This document shows, one piece after another, positions 33,898 to 46,644 of a stretch of DNA of 64,000 nucleotides. Source of the stretch: Lunularia cruciata (Eukaryota > Streptophyta > Marchantiopsida > Lunulariales > Lunulariaceae); the NCBI GenBank assembly GCA_948567375.1, contig OX419757.1:52945665-53009664 (forward strand), in the 5' to 3' direction. The notes under the pieces are model-generated. The model made no database searches. It was not told the origin of the DNA and saw nothing but the letters and a program-made list of their open reading frames with translations. How positions within the stretch are numbered: position 1 is the stretch's first letter; every line of letters starts with the position of its first letter. Position numbers and translations under genes: made by a program.

Positions 33898-36800
33898 TGT
33901 AACAATATGGAGTTTAGCGACGTAGTTAGTAAGGCTAATGAAATAGAGAAAAAGCCAAATATGCTTAGAATATTTCAGAAGTATCTAAGAAGTTTCTTTG
34001 GAAGCTTCCGGCTAGCTTAACTTGCACCCCCTAATAGGTAGCTTTTAGAAGCTTCCAATTAGTTTAGCTTGCACGCCAAGTAGACGGTTTCTAGAAGAAA
34101 GCTTCTTGAGAAGCTTTCTGATTAACTTGGCTTGCACTCTAAGAAAGTAGCTCAAGGAAATTTCTTGAGAAGCTTCTCAAGTGCCTTGTATGCTATCTAT
34201 AAATACCAAAGCCGAAGTTCATGCTAGGTATTCAAAGTTTTCCTACATTCAAGTGTCCCAATGTGATCTTCCATTCTCTTATTTCTCTCTTTAGTCTTGG
34301 TCCTTTACATTGGTATCATAGCAAGAATGGGATATATGGAATTTATGGACCACCAAATCCACTTCCACCAAACCATTGGGATTTTTATGTCCAAGTACTA
34401 CCCAAGCATCATTTCACACAATTCATCACCTCATGCTTTGGATAAGATTTTTTGCATATGATCATCATATGTGAGGAACCCTTGGTGCTTCCCAATTGTA
34501 ACGTATGGAGAATGGTGGACTTGTTGCTTTTATGTGTTGATAAATAAGATAGACTAGGGGTGGCGTGATAGAGTAGCAACCATGGCGGCAATGCTTGAGG
34601 TTATCATGGCTATGTAGCAATAAATCGAGCACCTTACTCAATTGTTGGATGAGTAAGATCGTCAAAGACAAGAGCACGTAGAGAGGGTACTAGTTCAAGA
34701 AGGAGAAGTTTGAATTTGATTCCCTAAACCCAAAGTATTCAAAGGTAAGAATCTCCTAAGTGTAGTGGAGAATTTTGTGCTTGATTGTGAATGTTATTTT
34801 GAAGCTACCAATCTTCAAGAGGAGTGGAAATAGATTCTCTTGGCTTCTAGTCAATTGGATGGAGTAGCAAAGCTATGGTGGCAAATCCGAGTAGAGCGAG
34901 CTAAACAATAAATTGTTGCACCAATCTTGACATAGGTAGAATTCAAGAGTGCAATAATTAGTCAATTCTAAACTATAAATGCCACACAAGCTGCATGGGA
35001 TAGGTTTGCAGAGTTGAAATAGATTGGCTCTATAAGAAGTTACATCATGCAATTCTAGGACACCATCATGAAAATTCCATATATACTTGAAGGTGAAGCT
35101 TTGGATCAATTTGTGAGGGGCTTGAAGTCAAGAACCAAAGTAGAGGTAACTATGCAAGAGCCACAACACTTGGAGGAAGCCATGCGGTTGGCCAAACATT
35201 TTGATTCCTTGGTTGCAACAACTTGGTCTTGACCTCGATCTTCACAAAATCTACCGATACATTACACACGGATGGAGGAGCCGATAACAATGGAGATTGA
35301 TGCCATTCAATGGAGACCACTTGGCACTATAGATAGAGAAAAACTACAACAAAATGGTGGTTGTTTTTATTGTTGCCAATTGGGACATCGCATCGCTGAA
35401 TGTCTACTCAAGAATGAGTGACCTCAACAAGTCACCCAGATAGAGTTTGTGGAGCAAAATGATCAAAGAAATAAGGAATCCCAGTAGTAGATTTCAAGCC
35501 GCCTACTCAGAGCTTGATTAGTTCCAATGAGATTGAAGGCTTGACCTATGCAAGTTTGCTTCACTTGCAAGGTACAATATCTAATCGGGGTTGTAAAATT
35601 TTGGTTCATTCTGGAAGTTCAAAGAATTGCATGCATATACAAGTAGCAAGGGAATAGGGTACTCCTATCAAGCCAATAATTTGAAGTAGATTAATGATAG
35701 TGGATGGTAGAAAGGGTTCTACATTCCGCACCTTACATCCTATTACCTTGGAAGGAGTATTTGGAGTGTATGAGGTTTGTAGTGGCACTTCTACACTACG
35801 ATGTCATTCTAGGACTACCTTGGCTTGAAAGTCATAAGGTTCAATTTGATTGGACCCGACAACAAATTCAAGTACAACACCAAGGTAGGAATTTTTTATA
35901 AGATTGTCTAGCACCTTTGAGTAAGGCACCTAAGAGTAATAAGTCCAAGGATAGGAAGTTTTTTGAGAAGGTAGCCATAGAGCAAGCCTTGAAGAGAGAT
36001 GAGACCCAAGATGGGAAGTTTGCCAAGAAAGCAGCCATAGAGCAAGCTTTGAAGAAAGATGAGTCCCTAGATGGGAAGTTTGTTAGTGAAGCAGCCATAA
36101 AGCAAGCTTTGGAGGAAGATAAGTATATTTTTGTGGTGTGGATCAAGCAAATTGCACAAGGACAACCTGAGGAGAGTCAAGGAGAGCCTCATCAAGCAAT
36201 GGTTGATTAGATAATTCATGAGTTTGCAAATGTGTTTCTAGATGATCTGCCAAAGGGATTACCCTCTAATTGTTGTATGCACTTCAAGATTGAGTTATTG
36301 TCAAGGAGTACTCCAATGAGTAGACCAATCTATTGGCTCTCACCAAAGGAGTTGGAAGAGTTGCGAACAACACTTACAAAGTTGTTGGAGAAAGATTTCA
36401 TACAACATAGTACCTCTCCTTGGGGAGCACCGGTACTATTTGTTCCAAAAAAAGATGGAGGACTTCATTTCTGTATTGATTACTATGGGCTCAATAAGCA
36501 AACATTGAAGAATGCATATCTCTTGCCTCAGATTGATGACTAGCTTGATCAACTGAGTGGAGCACGATATTTCTCCAAGCTGGATCTTTGTAGTGGCTAT
36601 TGGTAAATCTACCTTGATAGGGAGGATGTGAAAAAGATTACCTTATGCACAAGGTACGGGCATTTCAAGTGGAGAGTTCTACCTTTTGGGCTCACTAATG
36701 CTCTAGCAATCTTCATGGATTAGATGCATTGGGCGTTGGAGGACTATTGGATCAATACGTGGTGGTGTTCTTGGATGATATCTTAATCTATAGCAAGATA

Positions 36801-39514
36801 AAGACAGAACATGTGAATTAGTCCTAAGACAAATATGATAGTGGAAATTTTACTACAAGAAGTCAAAATGTGCCTTTCTTCTTACCTTCTTGGGTCACAA
36901 GATCTCATCAAAAGTGATCAAGATGGAAGAGGAGAAAATCAAGGCCATTATTGATTGGCCTACTCCAAAGGATCCTCTAGAAGTATGAGCATTTAATGGA
37001 TTGGCTAGTTTTTACCGATCGTTCATCCACTGTTGTGCTCATGTGGTTGCACCACTGACTAATCCCTTAGAGAAGAACTTGAGCTTTCGGTGGACTACCA
37101 AGCATGATGTAGCATTCAAGAAGGTGAAGCATATGGTGTCTTCAAAAGCTATTCTTCAACCATATGATCCTCAACTATCTTGTGTGGTTGATTTTGATGC
37201 TTCTAACTTTGCAATTGGAGCTGTGTTGTAGTAGAATCCCTAGATGAATTACATCTCATTTCCTTTTTGTCTTGTTGACTTAATACAGCTGAAATAAATT
37301 ACTCTACTTGAGATTGGGAACAACTTGTAATGGTATATGCCACCAAAGTATGGAGGCATTACCTCTTGGGGAAACAAGTGGTCATGCGAATTGATCACAA
37401 ACCATTATTGCAGACTTTTACACTTAGAACACATGAAGAGTCAACATCATCAATGGGAGGAGCAACTCTAATTATTTGACATCAAACTTGAGTACAAACC
37501 AGGTTTGTTCTATGTCATCTCTAATGCCCTATCACAACAACCTGATTTGAAGTCTCTTCCTCTCATTGAGGAGGCAATTACAATGGTGTCAATTGACACC
37601 AAGGTCTAGAATGAGTTTTGATCAGCTCTACAACAAGATCCTTTCTTCCAGATGGTACATGGTTGTCTTGCAGTATGTGACAAGGAGTACAACACCTTCT
37701 CCTTAAAGGAAATTTTTCTATTCCATGAGGACCGGATCTATGTTCCAACCAAAGGTCATCTTTGACTTGTGCGCCTTTAAGAAGCCCATGATTTACCAAT
37801 TGTTGGTCACATGGGTGTGTACAAGACTTTGGGTACCCTCCAATGCCAATGGTGGTGTCCCAATATGGCACAAGATGTTTGGGAGTTTGTCTGATTGTGT
37901 GAGAGTTGCCAATGCAACAAAGCCAGTGACCAAAAACCGAGTGGACTACTTCAACCACTCCCCATTCCATCTACTCATTGGGAACATGTGAGCTAAGATC
38001 TCATCACCTCCTTGCCTAGGACAAAGCAAGGTCAAAAAACAATTGTGGTGTTTGTGGATAAGCTTAGTAAGAAAATCCATTTAGTACCAATAGTTGATAC
38101 TATGGATGCTCCAACCTTGGCATAGATCTACTTCAATAATGCATTTAAGCATCATGGGATGCCACATATACTCATCTCCGACCGTGATCCTTGCTTCATA
38201 GAAATTTTTGGCAAGCACTCTTCTAGATACTCAGCACCAAGCTTGCTTTGTCCAAGACCTATTATCCTCAAACTTATGGACAAACTAAATGTGCAAATTC
38301 CACCATGGAAGATATACTTCATGCCTTTGTCAACATTCACCATACCAATTGGGATGAATGTCTTGTAGCTATGGAGTTTACATACAATAATTCTAAACAT
38401 GCAAGCATGGGATTCTTTCCTTTCTCTCTCAATTTTGGCCAATACCCACTTGTTCCAAATTCCCTTCTTGCTCCTCCTCCATCTCATGTCCCTCATACTT
38501 CTACCTTTTTGGCCACCATCTCCCAATCCCTTTAACAAGCCAAATCTCATCTCCTTGTTGCTCAAAATCAATAGGAACAATATGTAGATCACCATCATTG
38601 TGATCTCAACTTTCAAATTGGTGATAAGGTCATGCTCTCCTCCAATAACTTCCCTCTCCCACTTGATACCTAAGTTTGTAAATTGGCCCCTAATTGGATA
38701 AGACCCTTTGATGTCACCCAAATTGTCTCTCATGTTGCTTATCGCCTTGCCTTGCCTTGCCTTGCCTTGTCATATGAGCAACCATCTTGTCTTTCATGTT
38801 TCCAAGTTGAAACCCTTTGTTCCTAACCCATCTTATTTTTCCTCTTGTGTCTAGCCTCCTCATCCTCCTCCTATCCCTATCAATGATCATGAGGAGTACA
38901 AAGTTGATTGTATCCTTGTACGTCGCCACATTCAACAAAGCAGTCAACAACATACGGAGTACAAGGTTCTTTGGAAAGGGTATCACCTTCATGATGCCAC
39001 ATGGGAACCTTTTTCTCATCTCCTGAATGCATAATTGGCTATCCAAGAGTTTGAGGCTTCATTGGCGACAAGGATGTCACCAACTAGCGGTGGGGAAATG
39101 TGTAACAATATGGAGTTTACCGATGTAGTTAGTAAGGCTAACAAAATAAAGAAAAGGCCAAATAAACTTAAAATATTCTAGAAGTATCTAGGAAGCTTCT
39201 TGGCTAGCTTAACTTGCACCCCTAGTAGGTAGCTTCTAGAAGGAAGCTTTTAGAAGGTTTCAACTAGCTTAGCTTGCATGCCAAGTAGGCGGCTTCTAGA
39301 AGGAAGCTTCTTAAGAAACTTCCCGGTTAACTTGGCTTGCACTCTAAGAAAATAGCTCATGGAAGCTTCTTGAGAAGCTTCTCAAGTGCCTTGTATGCTA
39401 CCTATAAATACTAAAGCCAAAACTCATGCTATGCATTTAGAGTTTTCCCACATTCAAATGTCCCAATGTGATCTTCCATTCTCCTATTTCTCTCCTTGAT
39501 CTTGGTCTTTTACA
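33898..39514 (+). mobile_element. Element A1: Ty3/gypsy chromovirus, full length but decayed
   Basis: The 5' LTR is 33898-34309 and the 3' LTR 39101-39514, both TGTAACAATATGG...TTTACA, with visible divergence between them. The primer site TGGTATCATAGC (34311-34322) matches the initiator-Met tRNA type. The polypurine tract GCGGTGGGGAAATG precedes the 3' LTR. The flanks ATGTT (33893-33897) and ATATT (39515-39519) look like a target duplication with one change. A TATA box (TATAAATA) is at 34198-34205. It inserted next to the LINE fragment. Confidence 0.92.
34582..39060 (+). pseudogene. A1 gag-pol relic
   Basis: Gag starts at ATG 34582, with TAG and TAA already at codons that are Gln/Lys in A3. 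Zinc knuckle CFYCCQLGHRIAEC is at ~35363. The protease reads LVHSGSS at ~35600, where the catalytic Asp of the family has become His. Three in-frame 60-bp repeats follow (35950-36129). Reverse transcriptase is ~36260-36830 and contains a stop after PQIDD; RNase H (DASNFAIGAVL) is ~37195. Integrase is ~37700-38560 with several stops. The chromodomain at ~38891-39010 is intact, with aromatic-cage positions EEYK, LWKGY and ATWEP. A run of CCTTG units at ~38744-38770 breaks the frame before it. Confidence 0.85.
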
Positions 39515-39889
39515 ATATTGGATTGATGTGAAGAAATTTCTATTGAGGAAATTGTGCCTTTAGTGGAGGGTTAGAACCTAATTTTGAGGCAAAGTTGTTT
39601 TGTAGTGAAATAGCCTTCTTTGGGAAGAATTGAATCATCACAGTCAAGATTTGTTTGGAAAGATATGGAAGTATTGTGATTATGGGTGTTTTGATTTGTG
39701 ACAAGATTGCGTTATAGCACTTGTGACTCTCTTTTGAGTGTGGTTTCTACTCAAGAGATTAAATACAAAATTAAGAAGAATTGATTGGTGACATTTGACT
39801 TTATATTTGACTATTTTTTATTTGTATCTCTATGGAACAAACTATTACTTACTAATTACTGCAAAAGTGATACTTGTTAGGTTGTCACA

Positions 39890-40325
39890 AGTCCCAAGCC
39901 TTTAACTTCTCCAAGGAGGCCTCCATCACTTCCTTCATGATCTCTTCAAGATGGTCCTGTAATGTATCTATCCTTGCTAATGTTGTAGTCTTTTCTTGGT
40001 TGAATTAGGTCAAACTCTCCTCCATCTCAACCACAATTTCTTCTCAAATGATTGCCCAATCCTTCTTGCATTCTTCCTCCTTTTGCTTAAGACTTTCTAT
40101 GAGCTTCTTCACCTAGATTTTGGCCACTTGCAGCTCCTCCTAATGAAAAACTTCCACTACTACAAGGGACACCTTTACATTTTCTACTTTTCCCTTAAGG
40201 TGTCAACTTCTTCCACTTGGGCCTTCACTTGTTCCTCAAGCTTAAGTCATTGACATGTTTCTTCTTTCTTCAATTGGACATCTTTTGCCTTATCATCCTC
40301 TCCTCCAAAATCTTCTTCTTCAAGA
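39890..40325 (-). pseudogene. Host coding relic H, C-terminal piece (left of B1)
   Basis: Read on the minus strand from the B1 target site, it is a charged, coiled-coil-like sequence (VLKKKILEERMIRQKMSN, then KVEEVDTLREK-like stretches) with stops. With B1 and one CCATG copy removed it continues directly from 46645: ...EVAKLRAKSM | VLKKKIL.... It is the downstream end of a minus-strand ORF that begins near 53060. The product is unrecognised; the rest of this spacer (39520-39890) shows nothing. Confidence 0.6.
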
Positions 40326-40330
40326 CCATG

Positions 40331-43300
40331 TGTAATTTTTGAGGATAGGAGAACTCCCAAGAGAAACATAAGAGAAACAAAATGCTTCATCTCTTAATAC
40401 TCCGATGCCCCAAAGGAGCACCTTGTCTTTGTTATATAGCAAAGATGATCCACTCAAAGGGAGCTCCACCCTTGGATCAGATACATGGATTGGTGAAATG
40501 TGAGTGAGATTCATCTTTAGACTAGTGGCATGGATTGGTGACATGTCAATCCTTGTTGTATTTGGTTGCTCAAAACTGTTTAACCAAAGGGATTCTTTGA
40601 GGAATCTTCCTATAAGAAGCTTGGAACTGCATGGATGAGGTATCATTGGAGAGCTCTTGATGAGACATAGAAGGAGGAGAATGTAATGCCTTTCTCCCAA
40701 AGGAAGAAACTCTTTACTTTTCTGAAGGTTAATTCATATGTTTAGGCCTCCAAAGTTGGCTCTAAAATGTTTGAGGTGTTTTCAACCTTTGCCCTATTGG
40801 TGGAAGTATTTTTTTGGTGACACCTCTATCTGATCTACTAAGAGAATCATATATAACATCCCTAAAGATATTACCAAGCCAATTTCCTTCTCTAAATACT
40901 ATGTCTAGCTAATGTTATTGTAAACTTCACCCCTCTTAAGATGCAATTCCTCTTTACAAAGTTGTTGCTTAAAAGAGTGCATTAACACCAATGCATTGAT
41001 CAAGTTAGCTATTGGCTCCCATGTTGCCTCATACAATGTGTAATCTTTCCAATGGACAAGGTATATCCCATGTGCATGGTAGTTACAATGGATGCATTTT
41101 TGGAGAATGCAATTAGCTTTGTATTCCTCCATACCATTAATGAATGTTAAACAAGATTGAACTTCTTGTATGGAAGAAAAGTGGGGCGTTTGGGGTGCAT
41201 ATCTATGTAGGAAGGAAACATCAAACACTGGATGGATCTTCATGTGTGGCAGTAGCTCAAGGTGATAGGCCATTATGCTAATTTGACAGAGGATGATAAA
41301 AGGCCCAATAAAATGAGGTCTCAGCTTACGAGGGCCAACAAACATGAGGTTGGTTATGGACAACCACACTTGATCTCCAATATTGAACTCCATGTGCCTA
41401 TGATGTGCATTTGCATATTCTTTCTTTCAATTTTGGATGTTCTGCAACCTATGCTTGACAATCTCCACACCTTTTTGGATTCTAGAAACAAAAGTGTTGA
41501 CAACATTAACTTTTGTAACCACTAGATGGATCTTTACCAAGCTTGAAGGTGTGCAAGGGTGTTCTCCATACATGAGGAAGAATGGTATGACCTATGCGGA
41601 TACACTCACTAAATTTGTGTAAGCAATTTCTACCAATGGAAATAAGGTGTCCCACCTTTCTTGCTCCTCTAAGTTGAAGCCCCAAAGCATACCCTTAATA
41701 GTAGAATTAGCTTGCTATGTTTGTCCATCAATTTGTAGGAGTTATGTCATGGATATGGCAAGTTTAGTGTTAAAGATATCAAAGAGTGTTCTCCAAAACA
41801 AATTAGTGATTGAGTGCCCTAATCAATGATGAGCACTTGAGACAAGCCAAGGTGAGAAAAGATTGCAATTGAGTACAATTGAGCTAATTGTAGAGTAATC
41901 AGGTCCTTGGTTCTAAGACACACATGAATCACTTTGCTAAGGCGGTTTACAAAGATTAAAATGGAGTCAAACCTTAAGGTGGTCTTGGTCAATTCCTAAA
42001 CTTGATCCATGTTGGACTAGGGAGGGGTTGAAGGAGTCCTTTCAGAACTTATTAGAGGTTTTATATTATTGACCAAATAGGCAGCTTCAAACATAGTACA
42101 TCATATTGTTGCTCATCTGGGGCAAATAGTAATGGCATTTGATTGCATCTAAGGTCTTGTCCACTCCAACATGACTTACAATGGTAGAATCATGACATTC
42201 TGCTAGAATGGTGGTTCTTAGGTCTGGGGCATCTAGGATGCATAACTTACCATCACAAAAGGTGAGTCCTTGGGTATTTGTTAAGTTTTTAGATGATTGA
42301 GCTCTTACAATCTATAGGTCAGTCTTCATGTTAGTAAGAATCCTTGGCCAAAATTCTATGTTCATCTTGACCTCTACCACCAGATTGTTTGCCATAGGCT
42401 TTTGGGTGAATGCATCTGCAAGCTGCTTCTTGCCTTTCACATATGTGATCATCATGTTGAACCATTGTCTCCACTCTGCCCAACAAATCTATTGACAAGA
42501 GAGATCTTTTGATATCTCAAGGTAGACTGGAGATTTGAGTTCTATCTCCACTACAAATGCCTTCTTGCCAAGATAATGCTTCCAATGTTTGGTTGCAAGG
42601 ACAATGGTAACATCTTCTTGTTTGGTGGTGTGATAATTGTGCTCTGTGGGTAACAATTGGTAATAAATTTTGAGAGAAATACGCAATAGGGTGCCATCCA
42701 TCATTTCATTCCTATTGTAATATTGTTCTTATCACAATGCTTGATGCATCTATAACTAGCTTGATTGGACATTTTGGGTCATACTATTTCAAGATTGGTG
42801 TATGTAGCAATGCATCTTTTGATTCTTGAAAGGCCAATTCCTATATGGTTCCTCACATCCACTTCTTCTCCTTGCCAAGTAGTGCTGTTAGAGGTTGTAT
42901 GACCTTGGGAAAGTCCTTGAAAAATCAACAATAGAACCCCATCAATCCCAAGAAGCTCTTGAGTTGAGTTTGATCTTCTAGAGCACCACATTTTTGAATC
43001 ATCTATAATTATATATGAACACTTGGATACTTTCTGCACTTACTTTATGCCTCAAGCAATCTAATTTAGACTTGCCAAACTTGCATTGAGATTTTGGTAT
43101 ACAATTGGTTTTTTCATAAAATCTAAAGGGCTTCTTGTAGATATTGCTAGTGCTCTTTCATCTTCCGTTTGTAGACTAAGATCTCATCAAGGAAGATGAT
43201 AACAAATTTATCCAAGTATGGATGAAATATGTCATTCATCAAACTCATGAAAGTGGTTGGTATGTTGGTAAGGCCAAGTGGCATCACTAGGTACTCAAAG

Positions 43301-46300
43301 TGACCATACCTTGTTTGAAAGACAGTTTTGTGTATGTCTTCTTCCATGATCTTGGTTTGGTTATAACTACTCCATAGATCCAATTCAGTGAAGTGTTTTG
43401 CCCCACTAAGTCGATCAAATAGGTCATCCATGCAAGGTAATGGGTATTTTTGTTCCACCATTTGTTGATTTAGGCCCCAATAATCAATGTACATGTGCAT
43501 TGTACCATCCTTCTTCTTCACAAACAAGATAGGAGTCCCATAATGGTGATACAATGGTTAGATAAACCTTTTCTACATCATATCTTCAATTTGAGCCTTG
43601 CATTCCTCCAACTCATGAGGTGATAGTTGATGTGGAGCTTTACAAAGAGGTGTCTTCCCACAAAAATAGCTCAATTTTATGATCTACTCTCCTTTTTGGT
43701 GGTAATCTTAAGGGTAAATCATCAAGAAAGACATCTTGAAACTCATTGACCACATCTTTCAAATTCTCAAGAATTTTGCTATTGAGTTGTGAACTCTAGA
43801 CTTCTCTTATTAGACCCATGAAACATCTATTTGCTTATCAATAGCTATTGTCCCCATGACATAGAGAGTTAATTCTTGCCTTTGCAATCTTTCTTTATCT
43901 CTAATGATCTTCCATTGTGTAGTTCTCACTATTTTATTTCTCCAATCTACCATAGGATTGTAGTGCTCCATCCATGGCATGTTAAGATCACATTGTAATA
44001 AGCTAACCGTATCACTTGCCATTCAATTTCTTCTTGATACTCTCCTATAGAGATTTTACCTTTCTAGATTATGATTCAATCTTCTCTATTTCACCATTAG
44101 ATAACTCTACTTCTTCATTTTCATCCTTCTTTAGTTCCATCCCCAGCCTTATTGCAACAAAGTGAGAGGAGAAACTCTTTGTTGCTCTAGGTTCTATCAA
44201 TACTCTCACTTGATTTCCTTATAGGAATCCATTTATGACATTAAATTGTGCATTTGTTTTTCTTAACCTTTGTGCACTTGTTCTCTTCCTCCTCCTTCTT
44301 GTATGCTTCTTTATTGATCTAGTAAGGCCACAAGGTACATTTATTAGTGAATTTTGTTTTCCAATATGATTTTAGGATCCTCTTTTTCAATTTGTCTCTC
44401 TAAGTTATTCAAAGTTATTTGTATGGAGGCCAAGGACCTCTAGGAAGGTGAGCACAACAATTGATAGTCATGTGTCTAACTCGGCCACAATTGTAACAAT
44501 GTCATTGTTCTACTTGAGCCTCTTCCCCTCATAGGAATCTAGATCTCCTTTCTTTGACCTACTCCCATTCTACTTGGAGTGGTTGTGCTCCTTGGTCTCA
44601 AAAATGAAGATTGCCCAATTCCATAGGAATTGGTCCACAAAGTGTGGTGTTTCAGCCTGATAGTGTTGAGTTGAGACTACTTTTTCACCTCCTCCAAGTG
44701 CTCCTACTATTGTTTGAGTACATGCAATAGCTTCAAAAGTAGTGCAAGCATTTTGTACCATTACCTCTTGATAAATTCACTCTTTTAACCCCTATTTGAA
44801 ATTATCAAGAGATTTTTTTGGATTCATATTTATTATCAAAACCTATAGATCAAGAAATGCTTCCATGTACTCTTGTATGTTGTTCTTCTACTTCAACCCC
44901 CATAGTTGCATTTGAGCTATTTGTAGGGAGTCCACAAATTAGAAATTCTTCAATTGCACTTCTTGCAATGCCATCTAAGTGATCTCTCTTCCTTTTGCAA
45001 ATATTGATTGTTCTCCAGCATTGTACCATGTGAGTGCTTTATCAATCATGTACCCGCATGCAAACATGCCTACAAAATGATTGGTGATTCCAAATGTGAA
45101 TAATCAAAAGTATTTATTCATTCTTAAAATCTAGTTTTCCACTACTCCCATGGAATGTTGTCCCTTGTAAGGCTCAATATTGCATGTCTTCTTCATCCGT
45201 AGTAACAATGTGGCTTCATTGTTGATCAAGATCAATGTCATCGGCATGAGTGACTCTCCAAGTACTTTAGTTGTTGTTATTATTGAGTTTTGGGATGATT
45301 CTCCTTGATGGTTCTTGAAGGTATGTATTTGACTTTGCAATGCCTCGATTGTCATCTTGATCTCCCAAAACTTGTTCAACATCCCCTACATTCCTTGCAT
45401 AAGATCTTTCAATTGTGGATCTATGATTTGTACACATAGAAAATGCTCTATCACTATTGCTTACTTCAATAGAAGGTTAATATGGTCAGTTGGGAAGAGG
45501 CACATATGATTGAATCTACCATTGGGACCTCAAACACTATCACTCATTGATAATGCTACTCACCAAAAATGGACTATGAAATCTCTAAATATCACTTTTG
45601 GTCTAATTACATAACGAATTTCTACTTGCATGTTGAAAGGGAGAGGATTTGGTATATTCAGATCCATTGCATCATAACATAACATAAATTGTCAAATCTC
45701 ACTCTCTATCATATATCACCATAGGTAGAATCACCGGGTTTGGAAAATTTATTACTATGTCCATGAACTTTACACCAAAATGACAAACAAAATATACTTT
45801 CACTTGTTCACATTGTATGTACATAATCTTGATGTGAAACGGATTTAAGAATGGAAAATGAGGTGCAAGATATTGTCTTCAAGGAGTATCTATCCCATCT
45901 TCTTTCTAAAATACCTCCAATCTATTGATTACACTATGTTTTCTCTCCCTTAAATCACTCAATCTCAATAGCCAATGTTCTTCCAAGAGGGATGATCCAC
46001 TCTCTTGGATTAAAACACCTACTCTAATACCATTGTAATATTCCAAGGATAGGGAAACACCCAAGAGAAACTTAAGAGAAGAAAGAAAAGAGAAACACAA
46101 TGCTTCATCCCTCAATACTCAAATGTCACAAAGGAGCACCTTGTTTTAATATAGCAAAGAGGATCTACTCAAAAGGAGCTCCACCCTTGGATAAGATACA
46201 TGGATTGATGACATGTCAACAAGCTCTACCCTTAGGTTAGTTGTATGGATTGGTGATATGTCAATCCTTGTCTTATTTGGTTGGTCAAACAAGTTTGACC

Positions 46301-46639
46301 AAAGGTAATCTTTGGAGAATCTTCTTACAAAAAACTCTTATCTACATGGATGAGATATCATTGGAAAGCTCTCAATGAGATGCAAGGGGAGTAAAATGCA
46401 TTGTAAGTTTTCCTTAGGGAGTGCAAATATTTGATTTTTCAAGGCCTAATTCATCCATTTAGGCCTCCAAAATCAGCTCTAAAGTTTTCATGGTGTTTTC
46501 ATTCTCTACCTTATTAGTGGAAGTACTATTTTGGTAACACTTCTATTTGCTCTACTTAGACCACCATATATAACATCCCTCAAGATATTACCAAGCAAAT
46601 TTCCACCTTTAGATACTATCTCTAGCTAATGGTTTTACA
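40331..46639 (-). mobile_element. Element B1: Ty3/gypsy chromovirus with exact target duplication
   Basis: On the minus strand the 5' LTR is 46639-46034 and the 3' LTR 40922-40331. CCATG flanks both ends (40326-40330, 46640-46644). The primer site on the minus strand reads TGGTATTAGAG (46032-46022), of initiator-Met type. The polypurine tract AAGAGGGGTGAAGTT (40937-40923) borders the 3' LTR. It inserted into the minus-strand relic H. The LTRs differ at many sites, so the insertion is old. Confidence 0.94.
40950..46015 (-). pseudogene. B1 gag-pol relic
   Basis: In minus-strand order: a gag remnant (~46000-44450) with zinc knuckle CYNCGRVRHMTINC (~44500-44457); protease-like sequence; reverse transcriptase (43554-43147), where the catalytic box reads FLDEILVY, the second Asp being replaced by Glu; RNase H near 42704-42489 (HYLGKKAFVVEIELKSP); a broken integrase core; and the integrase C-terminus plus chromodomain (41393-40905), with YLVHWKDYTLYEATWEP and the EEYK aromatic residue kept. 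Stops separate all blocks. The chromodomain is the best-preserved part. Confidence 0.82.
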
Positions 46640-46644
46640 CCATG

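Noticed and set aside
35950..36129. CRISPR-like array
   Set aside because: The repeats are directly adjacent coding units without spacers in a plant retroelement.
33893..39519. Exact target duplication for A1
   Set aside because: ATGTT and ATATT differ at one base. It is reported as probable only, unlike the exact pairs of A2, B1, B2 and the solo LTR.
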